Shown here piece by piece: positions 8,071 to 16,256 of a DNA stretch of 64,000 bases. Source of the stretch: Streptomyces sp. NBC_01262 (GTDB lineage: Bacteria > Actinomycetota > Actinomycetes > Streptomycetales > Streptomycetaceae); assembly GCF_036226365.1 (NCBI RefSeq), contig NZ_CP108462.1, positions 3,886,501 through 3,950,500 on the forward strand. The letters are read 5' to 3'. Made by a program: the position numbers and the translations under genes. Numbering within the stretch: the stretch's first letter is position 1; the number at the start of each line of letters is the position of its first letter. The notes beneath the pieces are model-generated. The model had not been told where the DNA came from. It saw only the letters and a list, made by a program, of their open reading frames with translations, and ran no database searches.

Positions 8071-8119
8071 AAAAAAAGGAAGCGGGCCCGCCCCCAGCAG
8101 AACTGGGTGCGGGCCCGCT
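8071..8119 (-). terminator. Intrinsic terminator of the rplQ operon
   Basis: An 11-bp perfect stem (AGCGGGCCCGC with GCGGGCCCGCT) is extended by CCCAG/CTGGG, and on the minus strand is followed by TCCTTTTTTT. This is one of the few classical GC-stem plus U-run terminators in the window. It begins 14 bases after the rplQ stop. Confidence 0.9.
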
Positions 8120-8132
8120 CAGGAGACCTGGA

Positions 8133-8630
8133 TCAGGCTTCCTTGGACTCCTCGGCGGCCTCTTCGGCCGGAGCGGCGTCCTCGACGACCTCGGCGGCCG
8201 GAGCTGCCTCGGCTTCCTTCACCGCGCGCTTGGTCGCGGCCTCGGCCTCGCCGGTCGCCTCCTGGGCGACGGTGAGGGCCTCCACCAGCTCGATGACCGC
8301 CATCGGGGCGTTGTCGCCACGACGGTTGCCGATCTTCGTGATGCGGGTGTAGCCACCGGGGCGGTTCTCGTAGCGAGGCGCGATCTCGGTGAAGAGGGTG
8401 TGGACGATGCCCTTGTCGGTGATCGTCTGCAGCACCAGGCGACGGTTGTGGATGTCGCCCTTCTTCGCCTTGGTGATCAGGCGCTCCGCGACCGGACGCA
8501 GACGGCGCGCCTTGGCCTCGGTGGTGGTGATGCGGCCGTGCTCGAAGAGCGACTTCGCGAGGTTCGCGAGGAGCAGCTTCTCGTGCGCAGCGCTGCCGCC
8601 CAGACGGGCGCCCTTGGCGGGCTTCGGCAT
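8133..8630 (-). CDS. rplQ: Large-subunit ribosomal protein L17 (bL17)
   Basis: This is a 165-residue L17. The core of about 120 residues is canonical: GGSAAHEKLLLANLAKSL, ITTTEAKARRLRPVAERLI, and YTRITKIGNRRGDNAPMA. The last 40 residues are an alanine/glutamate-rich acidic tail typical of actinomycetes. It is the last gene of the rpsM-rpsK-rpoA-rplQ group, 147 bases after rpoA, and is followed by a strong terminator. Confidence 0.98.
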   Translation of the reverse strand: MPKPAKGARLGGSAAHEKLLLANLAKSLFEHGRITTTEAKARRLRPVAERLITKAKKGDIHNRRLVLQTITDKGIVHTLFTEIAPRYENRPGGYTRITKIGNRRGDNAPMAVIELVEALTVAQEATGEAEAATKRAVKEAEAAPAAEVVEDAAPAEEAAEESKEA

Positions 8631-8706
8631 TTTCTTCTCCTGTGTGTCTGCCCCGGCCGTATCAGGTACCGGAGTCAGTATCCGGGCGAGCGGTCGCCCG
8701 CCCGGA

Positions 8707-8728
8707 AGGGGCGCGGGGAACTGCGCGA
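8707..8728 (+). repeat. Single copy of the 22-base repeat arm
   Basis: This stretch is identical to the right arm of the inverted repeat at 4679-4700 (core GCGCGGGGAACTGCGCGA). Here it has no partner arm. It lies in the 147-base gap between rpoA and rplQ, with a CG-rich flank. Confidence 0.7.
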
Positions 8729-8777
8729 CAAGCCACAGTGCACCCGCGCCCGAAAAACCGGCCTCCTCGCGGAGGGC

Positions 8778-9800
8778 CTAGTACTGCTCGGTCTCCACGA
8801 AGCCGGCGTCCACGTCGTCGTCGGCGCCGAAGGCGTCGGCGGCGGCGGTGGGGTCGAATCCGGGCGGGCTGTCCTTGAGGGCCAGGCCCATGCCGGCCAG
8901 CTTCGCCTTGACCTCGTCGATCGACTTTGCACCGAAGTTGCGGATGTCGAGCAGGTCCGCCTCGCTGCGGGCCACGAGCTCGCCCACGGAGTGGATGCCC
9001 TCGCGCTTGAGGCAGTTGTACGAACGGACGGTGAGCTCGAGTTCCTCGATCGGGAGCGCGAGGTCCGCCGCCAGAGCGGCGTCCGTCGGGGACGGGCCCA
9101 TGTCGATGCCCTCGGCGTCGACGTTGAGCTCGCGGGCCAGGCCGAACAGCTCGACCAGGGTCTTGCCGGCCGAGGCCATCGCGTCACGCGGGCGCATGGC
9201 CTGCTTGGTCTCGACGTCGACGATCAGCTTGTCGAAGTCGGTGCGCTGCTCGACACGGGTCGCCTCGACCTTGTACGTGACCTTGAGCACCGGGCTGTAG
9301 ATGGAGTCGACCGGGATGCGGCCGATCTCCTGGCCCTGCTGCTTGTTCTGCACCGCGGAGACGTAGCCGCGACCGCGCTCGACGGTCAGCTCCATCTCCA
9401 GCTTGCCCTTGGCGTTCAGGGTGGACAGAACCAGGTCGGGGTTGTGCACCTCGACACCGGCCGGAGGCGCGATGTCGGCGGCGGTGACCACACCCGGGCC
9501 CTGCTTGCGCAGGTACATCACGACCGGCTCGTCGTGCTCCGAGGAGACGACCAGCTGCTTGATGTTGAGGATGAGGTCGGTGACGTCCTCCTTGACGCCC
9601 GGCACGGTGGTGAACTCGTGCAGGACCCCGTCGATCCGGATGCTCGTTACTGCTGCACCGGGGATCGAGGAGAGGAGCGTACGGCGGAGAGAGTTGCCGA
9701 GGGTGTAGCCGAAGCCCGGCTCCAGCGGCTCGATCACGAACCGGGAGCGGAATTCGTCGACGACCTCTTCGGTCAACGAGGGGCGCTGAGCGATCAGCAT
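8778..9800 (-). CDS. rpoA: RNA polymerase alpha subunit
   Basis: The 340-residue subunit has both domains. The N-terminal assembly domain has FVIEPLEPGFGYTLGNSLRR and the SIPGAAVTSIRIDGVLHEF stretch. The C-terminal DNA- and activator-binding domain has LELTVRSYNCLKREGIHSV and the helix GAKSIDEVKAKLAGMGLAL. An alanine/aspartate-rich tail ends it. It follows rpsK after a hairpin at 9857-9894. No rpsD lies between rpsK and rpoA, unlike mycobacteria and E. coli. Confidence 0.98.
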   Translation of the reverse strand: MLIAQRPSLTEEVVDEFRSRFVIEPLEPGFGYTLGNSLRRTLLSSIPGAAVTSIRIDGVLHEFTTVPGVKEDVTDLILNIKQLVVSSEHDEPVVMYLRKQGPGVVTAADIAPPAGVEVHNPDLVLSTLNAKGKLEMELTVERGRGYVSAVQNKQQGQEIGRIPVDSIYSPVLKVTYKVEATRVEQRTDFDKLIVDVETKQAMRPRDAMASAGKTLVELFGLARELNVDAEGIDMGPSPTDAALAADLALPIEELELTVRSYNCLKREGIHSVGELVARSEADLLDIRNFGAKSIDEVKAKLAGMGLALKDSPPGFDPTAAADAFGADDDVDAGFVETEQY

Positions 9801-9856
9801 GTTGTGTCAGACCTTCCAGTCTTCGGCACCCACTATTTGATGCCGTAAGTACAGAC

Positions 9857-9894
9857 TACGGGCGGTACGGCGCTTACACGTCGTACCGCCCGTA
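9857..9894 (-). terminator. Hairpin between rpsK and rpoA
   Basis: A perfect 13-bp stem (TACGGGCGGTACG at 9857-9869 with CGTACCGCCCGTA at 9882-9894) has a 12-base loop and begins 22 bases after the rpsK stop. It could be a partial terminator or a processing site that sets rpoA levels apart from the ribosomal genes. Confidence 0.6.
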
Positions 9895-9916
9895 AAACGC
9901 ATCGCGACCCGGAGGG

Positions 9917-10321
9917 TCAGACGCGGCGGCGCTTGGGCGGACGGCAGCCGTTGTGCGGGGTGGGGGTGACGTCCTGGATCGAGCCGACCTCCAGGCCGGT
10001 GGCCTGGAGCGAGCGGATCGCGGTCTCACGGCCGGAGCCGGGACCCTTGACGAAGACGTCGACCTTGCGCATGCCGTGCTCCTGCGCGCGGCGGGCGGCC
10101 GACTCGGCGGCCATCTGCGCGGCGAAGGGGGTGGACTTGCGCGAGCCCTTGAAGCCCACGTGGCCGGCGGAGGCCCAGGAGATCACGTTGCCCGCGGGGT
10201 CCGTGATCGAGACGATCGTGTTGTTGAACGTGCTCTTGATGTGGGCGTGCCCATGAGCGACGTTCTTCTTTTCCTTGCGGCGCACCTTCTTGGCAGCGCC
10301 CTGACGACCCTTGGGGGGCAT
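9917..10321 (-). CDS. rpsK: Small-subunit ribosomal protein S11 (uS11)
   Basis: This 134-residue S11 has the basic N-terminus KKVRRKEKKNVAHGHAHI, the core STFNNTIVSITDPAGNVISW, and the C-terminal DVTPTPHNGCRPPKRRRV. It is part of the 30S platform next to S18 and the mRNA exit. It lies 67 bases after rpsM. Confidence 0.98.
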   Translation of the reverse strand: MPPKGRQGAAKKVRRKEKKNVAHGHAHIKSTFNNTIVSITDPAGNVISWASAGHVGFKGSRKSTPFAAQMAAESAARRAQEHGMRKVDVFVKGPGSGRETAIRSLQATGLEVGSIQDVTPTPHNGCRPPKRRRV

Positions 10322-10388
10322 CTATTTCTCCTACGGGGAGGTGATCGGTCCTACAGCGCAAGACCGCTGATGAGCGTCCGGCTGAGGA

Positions 10389-10769
10389 CTACTTCTTGCC
10401 CGGCTTCTTCTTACCGGCGATGGCGCGACGCGGGCCCTTGCGGGTGCGGGCGTTGGTGTGAGTCCGCTGACCGTGGACCGGCAGGCCGCGACGGTGGCGC
10501 AGACCCTGGTAGCAGCCGATCTCGACCTTGCGGCGGATGTCCGCCTGGATCTCGCGACGGAGGTCACCCTCGGTCTTGAAATTGGCGTCCACGTACTCGC
10601 GGAGCTTGACGAGGTCTTCCTCGGCAAGGTCGCGAACACGCGTGTCCGGGTTCACACCGGTGTTCTTCAGGGTCTCCTGCGCACGGGTGAGCCCGATGCC
10701 GAAGACGTAGGTGAGGGCGATCTCCACGCGCTTCTCGCGCGGGAGGTCAACGCCTGCAAGGCGTGCCAT
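10389..10769 (-). CDS. rpsM: Small-subunit ribosomal protein S13 (uS13)
   Basis: This 126-residue S13 has MARLAGVDLPREKRVEIALT, the GIGLTRAQETL turn and the HRRGLPVHGQRTHTNARTRK motif, which contacts tRNA and the subunit bridge. The lysine-rich end GKKKPGKK is typical. Two competing hairpins (10814-10847) precede it. Confidence 0.98.
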   Translation of the reverse strand: MARLAGVDLPREKRVEIALTYVFGIGLTRAQETLKNTGVNPDTRVRDLAEEDLVKLREYVDANFKTEGDLRREIQADIRRKVEIGCYQGLRHRRGLPVHGQRTHTNARTRKGPRRAIAGKKKPGKK

Positions 10770-10813
10770 TCATGGCTCCTGTTGATTCGGAGGTTTTCCG
10801 CAGCACCGTTCCC

Positions 10814-10847
10814 GGGACCTTCCCCGGGTCCCCGGCCTCCGCCGGGG
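10814..10847 (-). promoter_or_regulatory. Two mutually exclusive hairpins in the rpsM leader
   Basis: GGGACC (10814-10819) pairs with GGTCCC (10827-10832), and CCCCGGC (10830-10836) pairs with GCCGGGG (10841-10847). The two stems share bases 10830-10832, so only one can form fully at a time. They lie in the 172-base gap between rpmJ and rpsM, 45 bases before the rpsM start. A switch is possible but unproven. Confidence 0.4.
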
Positions 10848-10941
10848 GTGTCGTCCCCTTCGTTGTGCGAGGACGGGTGACTGCGTATGTACGTTTTGTG
10901 CGTCGCGCGAAGAACTGCGAGGTGGTGCAGGTGGTCGTACG

Positions 10942-11055
10942 TCAGCCCTGGCGCTGCTTGTGGCGCAGGTTGTCGCAGATGACCATGACCCGACCGTGGC
11001 GGCGGATCACCTTGCACTTGTCGCAGATCTTCTTGACGCTCGGCTTGACCTTCAT
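10942..11055 (-). CDS. rpmJ: Large-subunit ribosomal protein L36 (bL36), zinc-binding form
   Basis: This 37-residue protein begins MKVKPSVKKICDKCKVIRR and ends DNLRHKQRQG. The CDKC pair with a later cysteine (VICDN) and histidine form the zinc ribbon of the C+ type. It sits between infA (41 bases upstream) and rpsM, the usual place. Confidence 0.97.
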   Translation of the reverse strand: MKVKPSVKKICDKCKVIRRHGRVMVICDNLRHKQRQG

Positions 11056-11096
11056 GGGATTCAGGTTCTCCGGGTCGTGAGATCTACTACTAGGTA

Positions 11097-11318
11097 CTAC
11101 TTGTAGCGGTAGACGATCCGTCCGCGCGTCAGGTCGTACGGAGACAGCTCCACGACGACCCGGTCATCCGGGAGGATGCGGATGTAGTGCATACGCATCT
11201 TGCCGCTGATGTGCGCGAGGACCTTGTGACCGTTCTGGAGCTCCACCTTGAACATTGCGTTCGGCAGAGACTCGATCACGGTGCCCTCGATTTCGATGGC
11301 GCCTTGCTTCTTGGCCAT
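11097..11318 (-). CDS. infA: Translation initiation factor IF-1
   Basis: This 73-residue single OB-fold protein binds the ribosomal A site during initiation. It has MAKKQGAIEIEGTVIESLP, the KVLAHISGKMRMHYIRI block and the DRVVVELSPYDLTRGRI end. The ATG at 11318 gives the standard length; the frame continues upstream without homology. It leads the infA-rpmJ-rpsM group, and a stem of TCGGCTC with GAGCCGA lies just upstream (about 11346-11381). Confidence 0.97.
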   Translation of the reverse strand: MAKKQGAIEIEGTVIESLPNAMFKVELQNGHKVLAHISGKMRMHYIRILPDDRVVVELSPYDLTRGRIVYRYK

Positions 11319-11466
11319 GTCCTGCTTTCGGGATCGGCTACCTTGATCGGCTCGCGACACGCCAAAAGCATGCGAGAGCCGACGTGTCAGTCTACGTCAG
11401 CCCATCCTGAAAGACGAATCCGCGCCCATGAGCATGCCCCCCAAGCATGATCGTTACGCCACGGGC

Positions 11467-12303
11467 TTACGCCAGCGGATCCGGCGCCGCCGTCACCCCG
11501 TACTCGGCGAGCTTCGCCTTGCCGCCGTCCACGGCGGTGAGGACCAGGGGGCCGTCTTCCGTCAGGGCGATGGAGTGCTCCCAGTGGGAGGACCAGGTCC
11601 CGTCGTTCGTCTTGACGGTCCACTCGTCCTCAAGGACGTGGGTCAGCGGTGTGCCGAGGCTCACCATCGGCTCGATGGCCAGGCAGACGCCGGGCACCAG
11701 CTTGATGCCGCGCCCGCGCTTGCGGTTGACGTAGTTCAGGAGGTGGGGGTCCATGTGCATCTCGGTGCCGATGCCGTGACCGCCGTACTCCTCGATGATG
11801 CCGTACTTGCCGCCACCGGGCTTGGGCTGGCGGCGGATGTAGCCCTCGATGGCGCGGGAGATGTCGACGAGCCGGTCGCCCTTGCGGAAGGCGGCGATGC
11901 CGGCCCACATGGACTCCTCGGTGACGCGGCTGAGCTCGACCAGCTCCGGCGCGTGACCGGTGCCGACGAAGGCGGTGTACGCGGCGTCGCCGTGCCAGCC
12001 GTCGACGACGGCACCGCAGTCGACGGAGATGATGTCGCCGTCCTTGAGGACGGTCACCGTGTCGGGGATGCCGTGGACGACCACGTCGTTGACCGAGGTG
12101 CAGATGGTCGCGGGGAAGCCGCCGTAGCCGAGGAAGTTGGACTTGGCACCGTGGTCGGCGAGGACCTTGCGGGCCGCGTCGTCCAGGTCCTTGGTGGTGG
12201 CGCCGGGGACGGCCACCTCGCGGGTCGCCTCGTGGATGGCCGCGACGACAAGACCCGCCGCCCGCATCTTCGCGATCTGCTCGGGGTTCTTGATCTCGAC
12301 CAT
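11467..12303 (-). CDS. map: Methionine aminopeptidase, type I
   Basis: This 278-residue metallopeptidase removes the initiator methionine from new proteins. Metal ligands can be placed in ISVDCGAVVDGWHGDAAYT (two Asp), GHGIGTEMHMDP (His), CLAIEPMVSLG (Glu) and the final WEHSIALTEDGPLVLT (Glu). It has no N-terminal zinc-finger extension. A GAGGAGGG ribosome-binding site precedes the ATG. It lies 97 bases after adk, with a terminator-like hairpin in between. Confidence 0.97.
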   Translation of the reverse strand: MVEIKNPEQIAKMRAAGLVVAAIHEATREVAVPGATTKDLDDAARKVLADHGAKSNFLGYGGFPATICTSVNDVVVHGIPDTVTVLKDGDIISVDCGAVVDGWHGDAAYTAFVGTGHAPELVELSRVTEESMWAGIAAFRKGDRLVDISRAIEGYIRRQPKPGGGKYGIIEEYGGHGIGTEMHMDPHLLNYVNRKRGRGIKLVPGVCLAIEPMVSLGTPLTHVLEDEWTVKTNDGTWSSHWEHSIALTEDGPLVLTAVDGGKAKLAEYGVTAAPDPLA

Positions 12304-12351
12304 CGGCTTACGCCCTCCTCTAACCGGCCTCGGGCCCTGCGTTCAACGGTA

Positions 12352-12382
12352 CGGCCGCGGTGCCAGGTAGGCACCGCGGCCG
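12352..12382 (-). terminator. Hairpin between adk and map
   Basis: CGGCCGCGGTGCC (12352-12364) pairs perfectly with GGCACCGCGGCCG (12370-12382) around AGGTA. It begins 18 bases after the adk stop and is likely to separate secY-adk from map-infA transcription at least in part. Confidence 0.7.
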
Positions 12383-12400
12383 GTTCACACTACGTACGGA

Positions 12401-13069
12401 TTACTTGCTGTCGTCCTTGTCGCGGTCCCGCAGCGCTTCCATCGAGCGCTCGGTGACCTCGGCCACCGGCCCCAGCGCGGAGATCGTGATCACCAGATCC
12501 TGCGACCGGTAGTAGTCGATGATCGGCTCGGTCTCGCGGTGGTAGACCTCCAGCCGCCGCCGGACCGTCTCCTCGGTGTCGTCGTCGCGCTGGTAGAGCT
12601 CGCCGCCGCACTCGTCGCAGACGCCCTCGGCCTTGGGCTTCTTGTACTCGACGTGGAAGGTGTGGCTGCTGTCGTGCCGGCAGGTACGTCGTCCGGCGAT
12701 GCGCCGGACGACCTCCTCCTCCGGGACCTCCAGATCGAGGACCGCGTCCAGCGCGATGCCCTCGTCCTTGAGAATCCGGTCGAGCGCTTCGGCCTGGTTG
12801 AGGTTGCGCGGGAAGCCGTCGAGCAGGAAGCCGTGCGAGGCGTCCGGCTGCTCCCAGCGGTCCTTGGCCATTCCGATCGTGACCTCGTCCGGCACCAGGT
12901 CGCCGGCCTTCATATAGGCCTGCGCCTGCTTGCCGAGCGGCGTCCCCTGGCTGATGTTGGCGCGGAAGAGGTCGCCCGTGGAAATGTGCGGGATCGACAG
13001 GTTCCTGGCAAGGTACGCGGCCTGCGTACCCTTGCCCGCCCCAGGGGGGCCGACGAGGACAATGCGCAT
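12401..13069 (-). CDS. adk: Adenylate kinase
   Basis: The 222-residue enzyme interconverts ATP plus AMP with two ADP. The P-loop is GPPGAGKGTQ (8-17), the AMP-binding region is HISTGDLFRANI and GFLLDGFPRNLNQAEAL, and the LID region carries CRHDSSH and CDECGG, which may hold a zinc ion or be a remnant of one. Its ATG overlaps the secY stop (TGATG), so translation is coupled to SecY. Confidence 0.97.
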   Translation of the reverse strand: MRIVLVGPPGAGKGTQAAYLARNLSIPHISTGDLFRANISQGTPLGKQAQAYMKAGDLVPDEVTIGMAKDRWEQPDASHGFLLDGFPRNLNQAEALDRILKDEGIALDAVLDLEVPEEEVVRRIAGRRTCRHDSSHTFHVEYKKPKAEGVCDECGGELYQRDDDTEETVRRRLEVYHRETEPIIDYYRSQDLVITISALGPVAEVTERSMEALRDRDKDDSK

Positions 13070-14382
13070 CAGCGGAGGAACCCTTCGTAATTACGCTGCT
13101 GAAGCTGGCTCTCGATCTGCTTCACGGTCTCCAGACCCACACCCACGATGATCAGGATGCTCGTCCCGCCGAACGGGAAGTTCTGGTTCGCGTTGAACAG
13201 CACCAGCGCCACGGTGGGCACCAGGGCGATCAGACCCAGGTACATCGCCCCCGGCCACGTGATCCGATTGAGCACGTAGCTGAGGTACTCAGCAGTGGGT
13301 CGACCAGCCCGGATACCCGGGATGAACCCACCATACTTCTTCATGTTGTCGGCGACTTCCTCGGGGTTGAACGAGATAGCCACGTAGAAGAAGGCGAAGA
13401 AGACGATCAGCAGGAAGTACGTGAGGATGTAAATCGGGTGGTCACCCTTGACCAGGTTGTCCTTCACCCAGTTCGCCCAGGTCGCGGTGGATCCGCTGAA
13501 CTGCACGACCAGCGACGGGATGTAGAGGAGCGACGAGGCGAAGATGACGGGAATCACACCCGCCTGGTTGACCTTCAAGGGGATGTAAGTGGACGTACCG
13601 CCGTAGGACCGGCGGCCGATCATGCGCTTCGCGTACTGGACCGGGATCCGGCGCTGCGCCTGCTCGACGAAGACCACCAGGCCGACCATCACCAGGCCGA
13701 TGAGGATCACCGCACCGAACTCGACCCAGCCGTCCGCGATCTTGCCGGACTTCTTGATCGCCCACAGGGCGCTGGGGAAGCCGGCCGCGATGGAGACGAA
13801 CATCAGGATCGACATGCCGTTGCCGATGCCGCGGTCGGTGATGAGCTCACCGAGCCACATGATGACGGCGGTGCCCGCGGTCATGGTGACGACCATGGTG
13901 ATCGTGGTGAAGATCGACTGGTCCGGCACGATCAGGCTGCTGCTGGTGCAGGTCGAGAACAGGCTGCCGGAGCGGGCGGTGGCGACCAGGCCGGTGCCCT
14001 GCAGGATGGCGAGCGCGACCGTCAGATAACGCGTGTACTGCGTGATCTTCGTGGTGCCGGCCTGCCCCTCCTTCTTGAGGGCTTCCAGGCGCGGGATCAC
14101 CACGGTCAGCAGCTGCAGGATGATGCTCGCCGTGATGTACGGCATGATCCCGAGCGCGAAGATGGTGAGCTGGAGCAGCGCGCCGCCACTGAACAGGTTG
14201 ACCAGGCCGAACAGTCCCTGGTTGCCGCCGACCTGCTTGATGCAGTCATTGACCACCTGGTAGTCCACGCCCGGGACCGGGATATGCGCTCCCAGCCGGT
14301 AGATCACCATGATGGCCAGCGTGAACAGCAGCTTTTTGCGCAGGTCGGGCGTCCTGAACGCCCGGGCGAACGCGGTGAGCAC
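13069..14382 (-). CDS. secY: Protein translocase subunit SecY
   Basis: This 437-residue channel subunit has ten hydrophobic segments. Recognisable blocks are VLTAFARAFRTPDLRKK at the start, the plug/TM2 region SGGALLQLTIFALGIMPYI, and the cytoplasmic loop residues around GRRSYGGTSTYIPLKVNQAG. The GTG at 14382 is chosen: AGGAGG lies 4 bases upstream and the length equals the usual streptomycete SecY. An in-frame ATG at 14427 would add 15 residues before it without a good binding site. Its last base overlaps the adk start. Confidence 0.97.
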   Translation of the reverse strand: MLTAFARAFRTPDLRKKLLFTLAIMVIYRLGAHIPVPGVDYQVVNDCIKQVGGNQGLFGLVNLFSGGALLQLTIFALGIMPYITASIILQLLTVVIPRLEALKKEGQAGTTKITQYTRYLTVALAILQGTGLVATARSGSLFSTCTSSSLIVPDQSIFTTITMVVTMTAGTAVIMWLGELITDRGIGNGMSILMFVSIAAGFPSALWAIKKSGKIADGWVEFGAVILIGLVMVGLVVFVEQAQRRIPVQYAKRMIGRRSYGGTSTYIPLKVNQAGVIPVIFASSLLYIPSLVVQFSGSTATWANWVKDNLVKGDHPIYILTYFLLIVFFAFFYVAISFNPEEVADNMKKYGGFIPGIRAGRPTAEYLSYVLNRITWPGAMYLGLIALVPTVALVLFNANQNFPFGGTSILIIVGVGLETVKQIESQLQQRNYEGFLR

Positions 14383-14524
14383 GGTGCCTCCTGCGACCCC
14401 CGCGCCGTGCGCGGTAGGTGACGACAACGAATGAATGGGTTAGCACGGCCCGCGAGAGCACACAGGCTTCGCGAGACTAGCAGTTCCGCCACCTTACCGG
14501 CGGGGAACCTCGGCTAGGAACGCA

Positions 14525-14567
14525 CAACCGGGGATGCCCCACACAAAATGTGGAACATCCCCGGTTG
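14525..14567 (-). terminator. Hairpin ending the spc group before secY
   Basis: CAACCGGGGATG (14525-14536) pairs with CATCCCCGGTTG (14556-14567), and an inner CCACA/TGTGG extends the stem. It lies 18 bases after the rplO stop. A TAGTCT -10-like sequence on the minus strand at 14474-14479 could start a separate secY transcript. Confidence 0.7.
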
Positions 14568-14584
14568 AGGAGTCACTGTCGGGC

Positions 14585-15037
14585 TCAGATGAGCTCGGTG
14601 ACGGTGCCGCCGGCGGCGACGATCTTCTCCTGGGCGGAGCCGGAGACGGCGTCAACCGTCACCTGCAGCGCCACGGAGATCTCGCCGGTGCCGAGCACCT
14701 TGACGAGGCTGTTCTTGCGAACCGCGCCCTTGGCGACCAGATCGGCCACCGTGACCTCTCCACCCTCGGGGTAGAGAGCGCCGAGCTTGTCCAGGTTGAC
14801 GACCTGGAACTCGGTGCGGAACGGGTTCTTGAAGCCCTTGAGCTTCGGCAGGCGCATGTGGAGGGGCATCTGCCCGCCCTCGAAGCGCGCGGGAACCTGG
14901 TAACGGGCCTTGGTGCCCTTGGTGCCACGACCGGCCGTCTTGCCCTTGGACGCCTCGCCACGACCCACGCGGGTCTTGGCGGTCTTGGCGCCCGGAGCCG
15001 GACGGAGGTTGTGGATGTGCAGCGGGTTCTCACCCAT
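14585..15037 (-). CDS. rplO: Large-subunit ribosomal protein L15 (uL15)
   Basis: This 150-residue L15 has a glycine/lysine-rich N-terminal extension (TRVGRGEASKGKTAGRGTKG) and a globular part with FEGGQMPLHMRLPKLKGFKN and a C-terminal KNSLVKVLGTGEISVAL. One base separates it from rpmD. The ATG at 15037 starts the conserved sequence. Confidence 0.98.
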   Translation of the reverse strand: MGENPLHIHNLRPAPGAKTAKTRVGRGEASKGKTAGRGTKGTKARYQVPARFEGGQMPLHMRLPKLKGFKNPFRTEFQVVNLDKLGALYPEGGEVTVADLVAKGAVRKNSLVKVLGTGEISVALQVTVDAVSGSAQEKIVAAGGTVTELI

Positions 15038-15038
15038 G

Positions 15039-15221
15039 TCAGTCAACCTCCTCGACCGTGACGAGGTGGCGGACGGTCTGGACCATGCCACGGATCTCCG
15101 GGCGGTCCTCCTTGACCACCACGTCGTTCAGGCGCTTGAGCCCGAGCGAACGCAGGGTGTCACGGTGGTTCTGCTTGCTACCGATGTAGGACTTCGTCTG
15201 CGTGACCTTGAGGCGAGCCAT
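15039..15221 (-). CDS. rpmD: Large-subunit ribosomal protein L30 (uL30)
   Basis: This 60-residue protein has MARLKVTQTKSYIGSKQNHR and LRSLGLKRLNDVVVKED, the standard L30 pattern. Its ATG overlaps the rpsE stop as TAATG, which implies translational coupling. Confidence 0.97.
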   Translation of the reverse strand: MARLKVTQTKSYIGSKQNHRDTLRSLGLKRLNDVVVKEDRPEIRGMVQTVRHLVTVEEVD

Positions 15222-15826
15222 TACGCACCCACCCCGGCACGAGCACGCAGCAGGGCTGCGGGCGCGACGTCCTCCAGCGGCAGGCCGCGGCGGGCGGCGA
15301 TCTCCTCGGGGCGCTGAAGGCCCTGAAGAGCGGCCACCGTGGCGTGCACGATGTTGATCGCGTTCGACGATCCGAGCGACTTCGACAGGATGTCGTGGAC
15401 GCCGGCGCACTCGAGCACGGCACGCACCGGGCCACCGGCGATAACGCCGGTACCGGGGGAAGCCGGCTTGAGCATGACGACGCCCGCAGCCTTCTCGCCC
15501 TGGATCGGGTGAGGAATGGTGCCCTGGATACGGGGGACCTTGAAGAAGTGCTTCTTGGCCTCCTCAACACCCTTGGCGATGGCGGCCGGCACCTCCTTGG
15601 CCTTGCCGTAACCGACACCGACGGTGCCGTCACCATCGCCCACCACGACCAGCGCGGTGAAGCTGAAGCGACGACCACCCTTCACAACCTTGGCGACGCG
15701 GTTGATCGCGACAACACGCTCGACGTAAGCGGTCTTCTCGGCCTGCTGGCCGCCGTCCCGCCGGTCCTTGCGCTCTCGCCGCTCGCCGCCACCGGCACCG
15801 CTTCCGCGGCGCTGGGGTCCAGCCAT
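15221..15826 (-). CDS. rpsE: Small-subunit ribosomal protein S5 (uS5)
   Basis: This 201-residue S5 has an RNA-binding N-terminal domain with VVKGGRRFSFTALVVVGDG and GVGYGKAKEVPAAIAKG, and a C-terminal domain with GTGVIAGGPVRAVLECAGV. The first 30 residues (GSGAGGGERRERKDRRDGG) are a basic, low-complexity extension common in actinomycetes. S5 is in the 30S decoding and fidelity region. Confidence 0.98.
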   Translation of the reverse strand: MAGPQRRGSGAGGGERRERKDRRDGGQQAEKTAYVERVVAINRVAKVVKGGRRFSFTALVVVGDGDGTVGVGYGKAKEVPAAIAKGVEEAKKHFFKVPRIQGTIPHPIQGEKAAGVVMLKPASPGTGVIAGGPVRAVLECAGVHDILSKSLGSSNAINIVHATVAALQGLQRPEEIAARRGLPLEDVAPAALLRARAGVGA

Positions 15827-15869
15827 TGGAATTACCTCTCCTCGTTGTTTCCGCTAGCTACGAGCGGAC

Positions 15870-16253
15870 TCAGAACTTGAGCCCGGCTTCGCGGGCGGCG
15901 TCCGCCAGGGCGGCGATGCGCCCGGCGTACTGGTTGCCGCCACGGTCGAAGACGACAGTCTCGACGCCCTTGGCCTTCGCACGCTCGGCCACAAGCTGGC
16001 CGACCTGCTTCGCCTTGGCGCTCTTGTCGCCTTCGCCGCCGCGGATGGACGCGTCGAGGGTCGACGCCGACGCGAGCGTGTGGCCCGCGATGTCGTCGAT
16101 GACCTGAGCCGTGATACCGCGGTTGGAGCGGGTAACGACCAGGCGCGGGCGCTCTTCCGTACCGGAGATCCGCTTGCGGACCCGGATGTGGCGGCGCTTG
16201 AGGGCTGCGCCCTTGTACGCCTTGCCCTTGGCGATCTTTACACCGTATGCCAT
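15870..16253 (-). CDS. rplR: Large-subunit ribosomal protein L18 (uL18)
   Basis: This 127-residue 5S rRNA-binding protein has RRHIRVRKRISGTEERPRL, the VVTRSNRGITAQVIDD strand and the end AGRIAALADAAREAGLKF. It lies 3 bases after rplF in the spc order. Confidence 0.98.
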   Translation of the reverse strand: MAYGVKIAKGKAYKGAALKRRHIRVRKRISGTEERPRLVVTRSNRGITAQVIDDIAGHTLASASTLDASIRGGEGDKSAKAKQVGQLVAERAKAKGVETVVFDRGGNQYAGRIAALADAAREAGLKF

Positions 16254-16256
16254 GGC

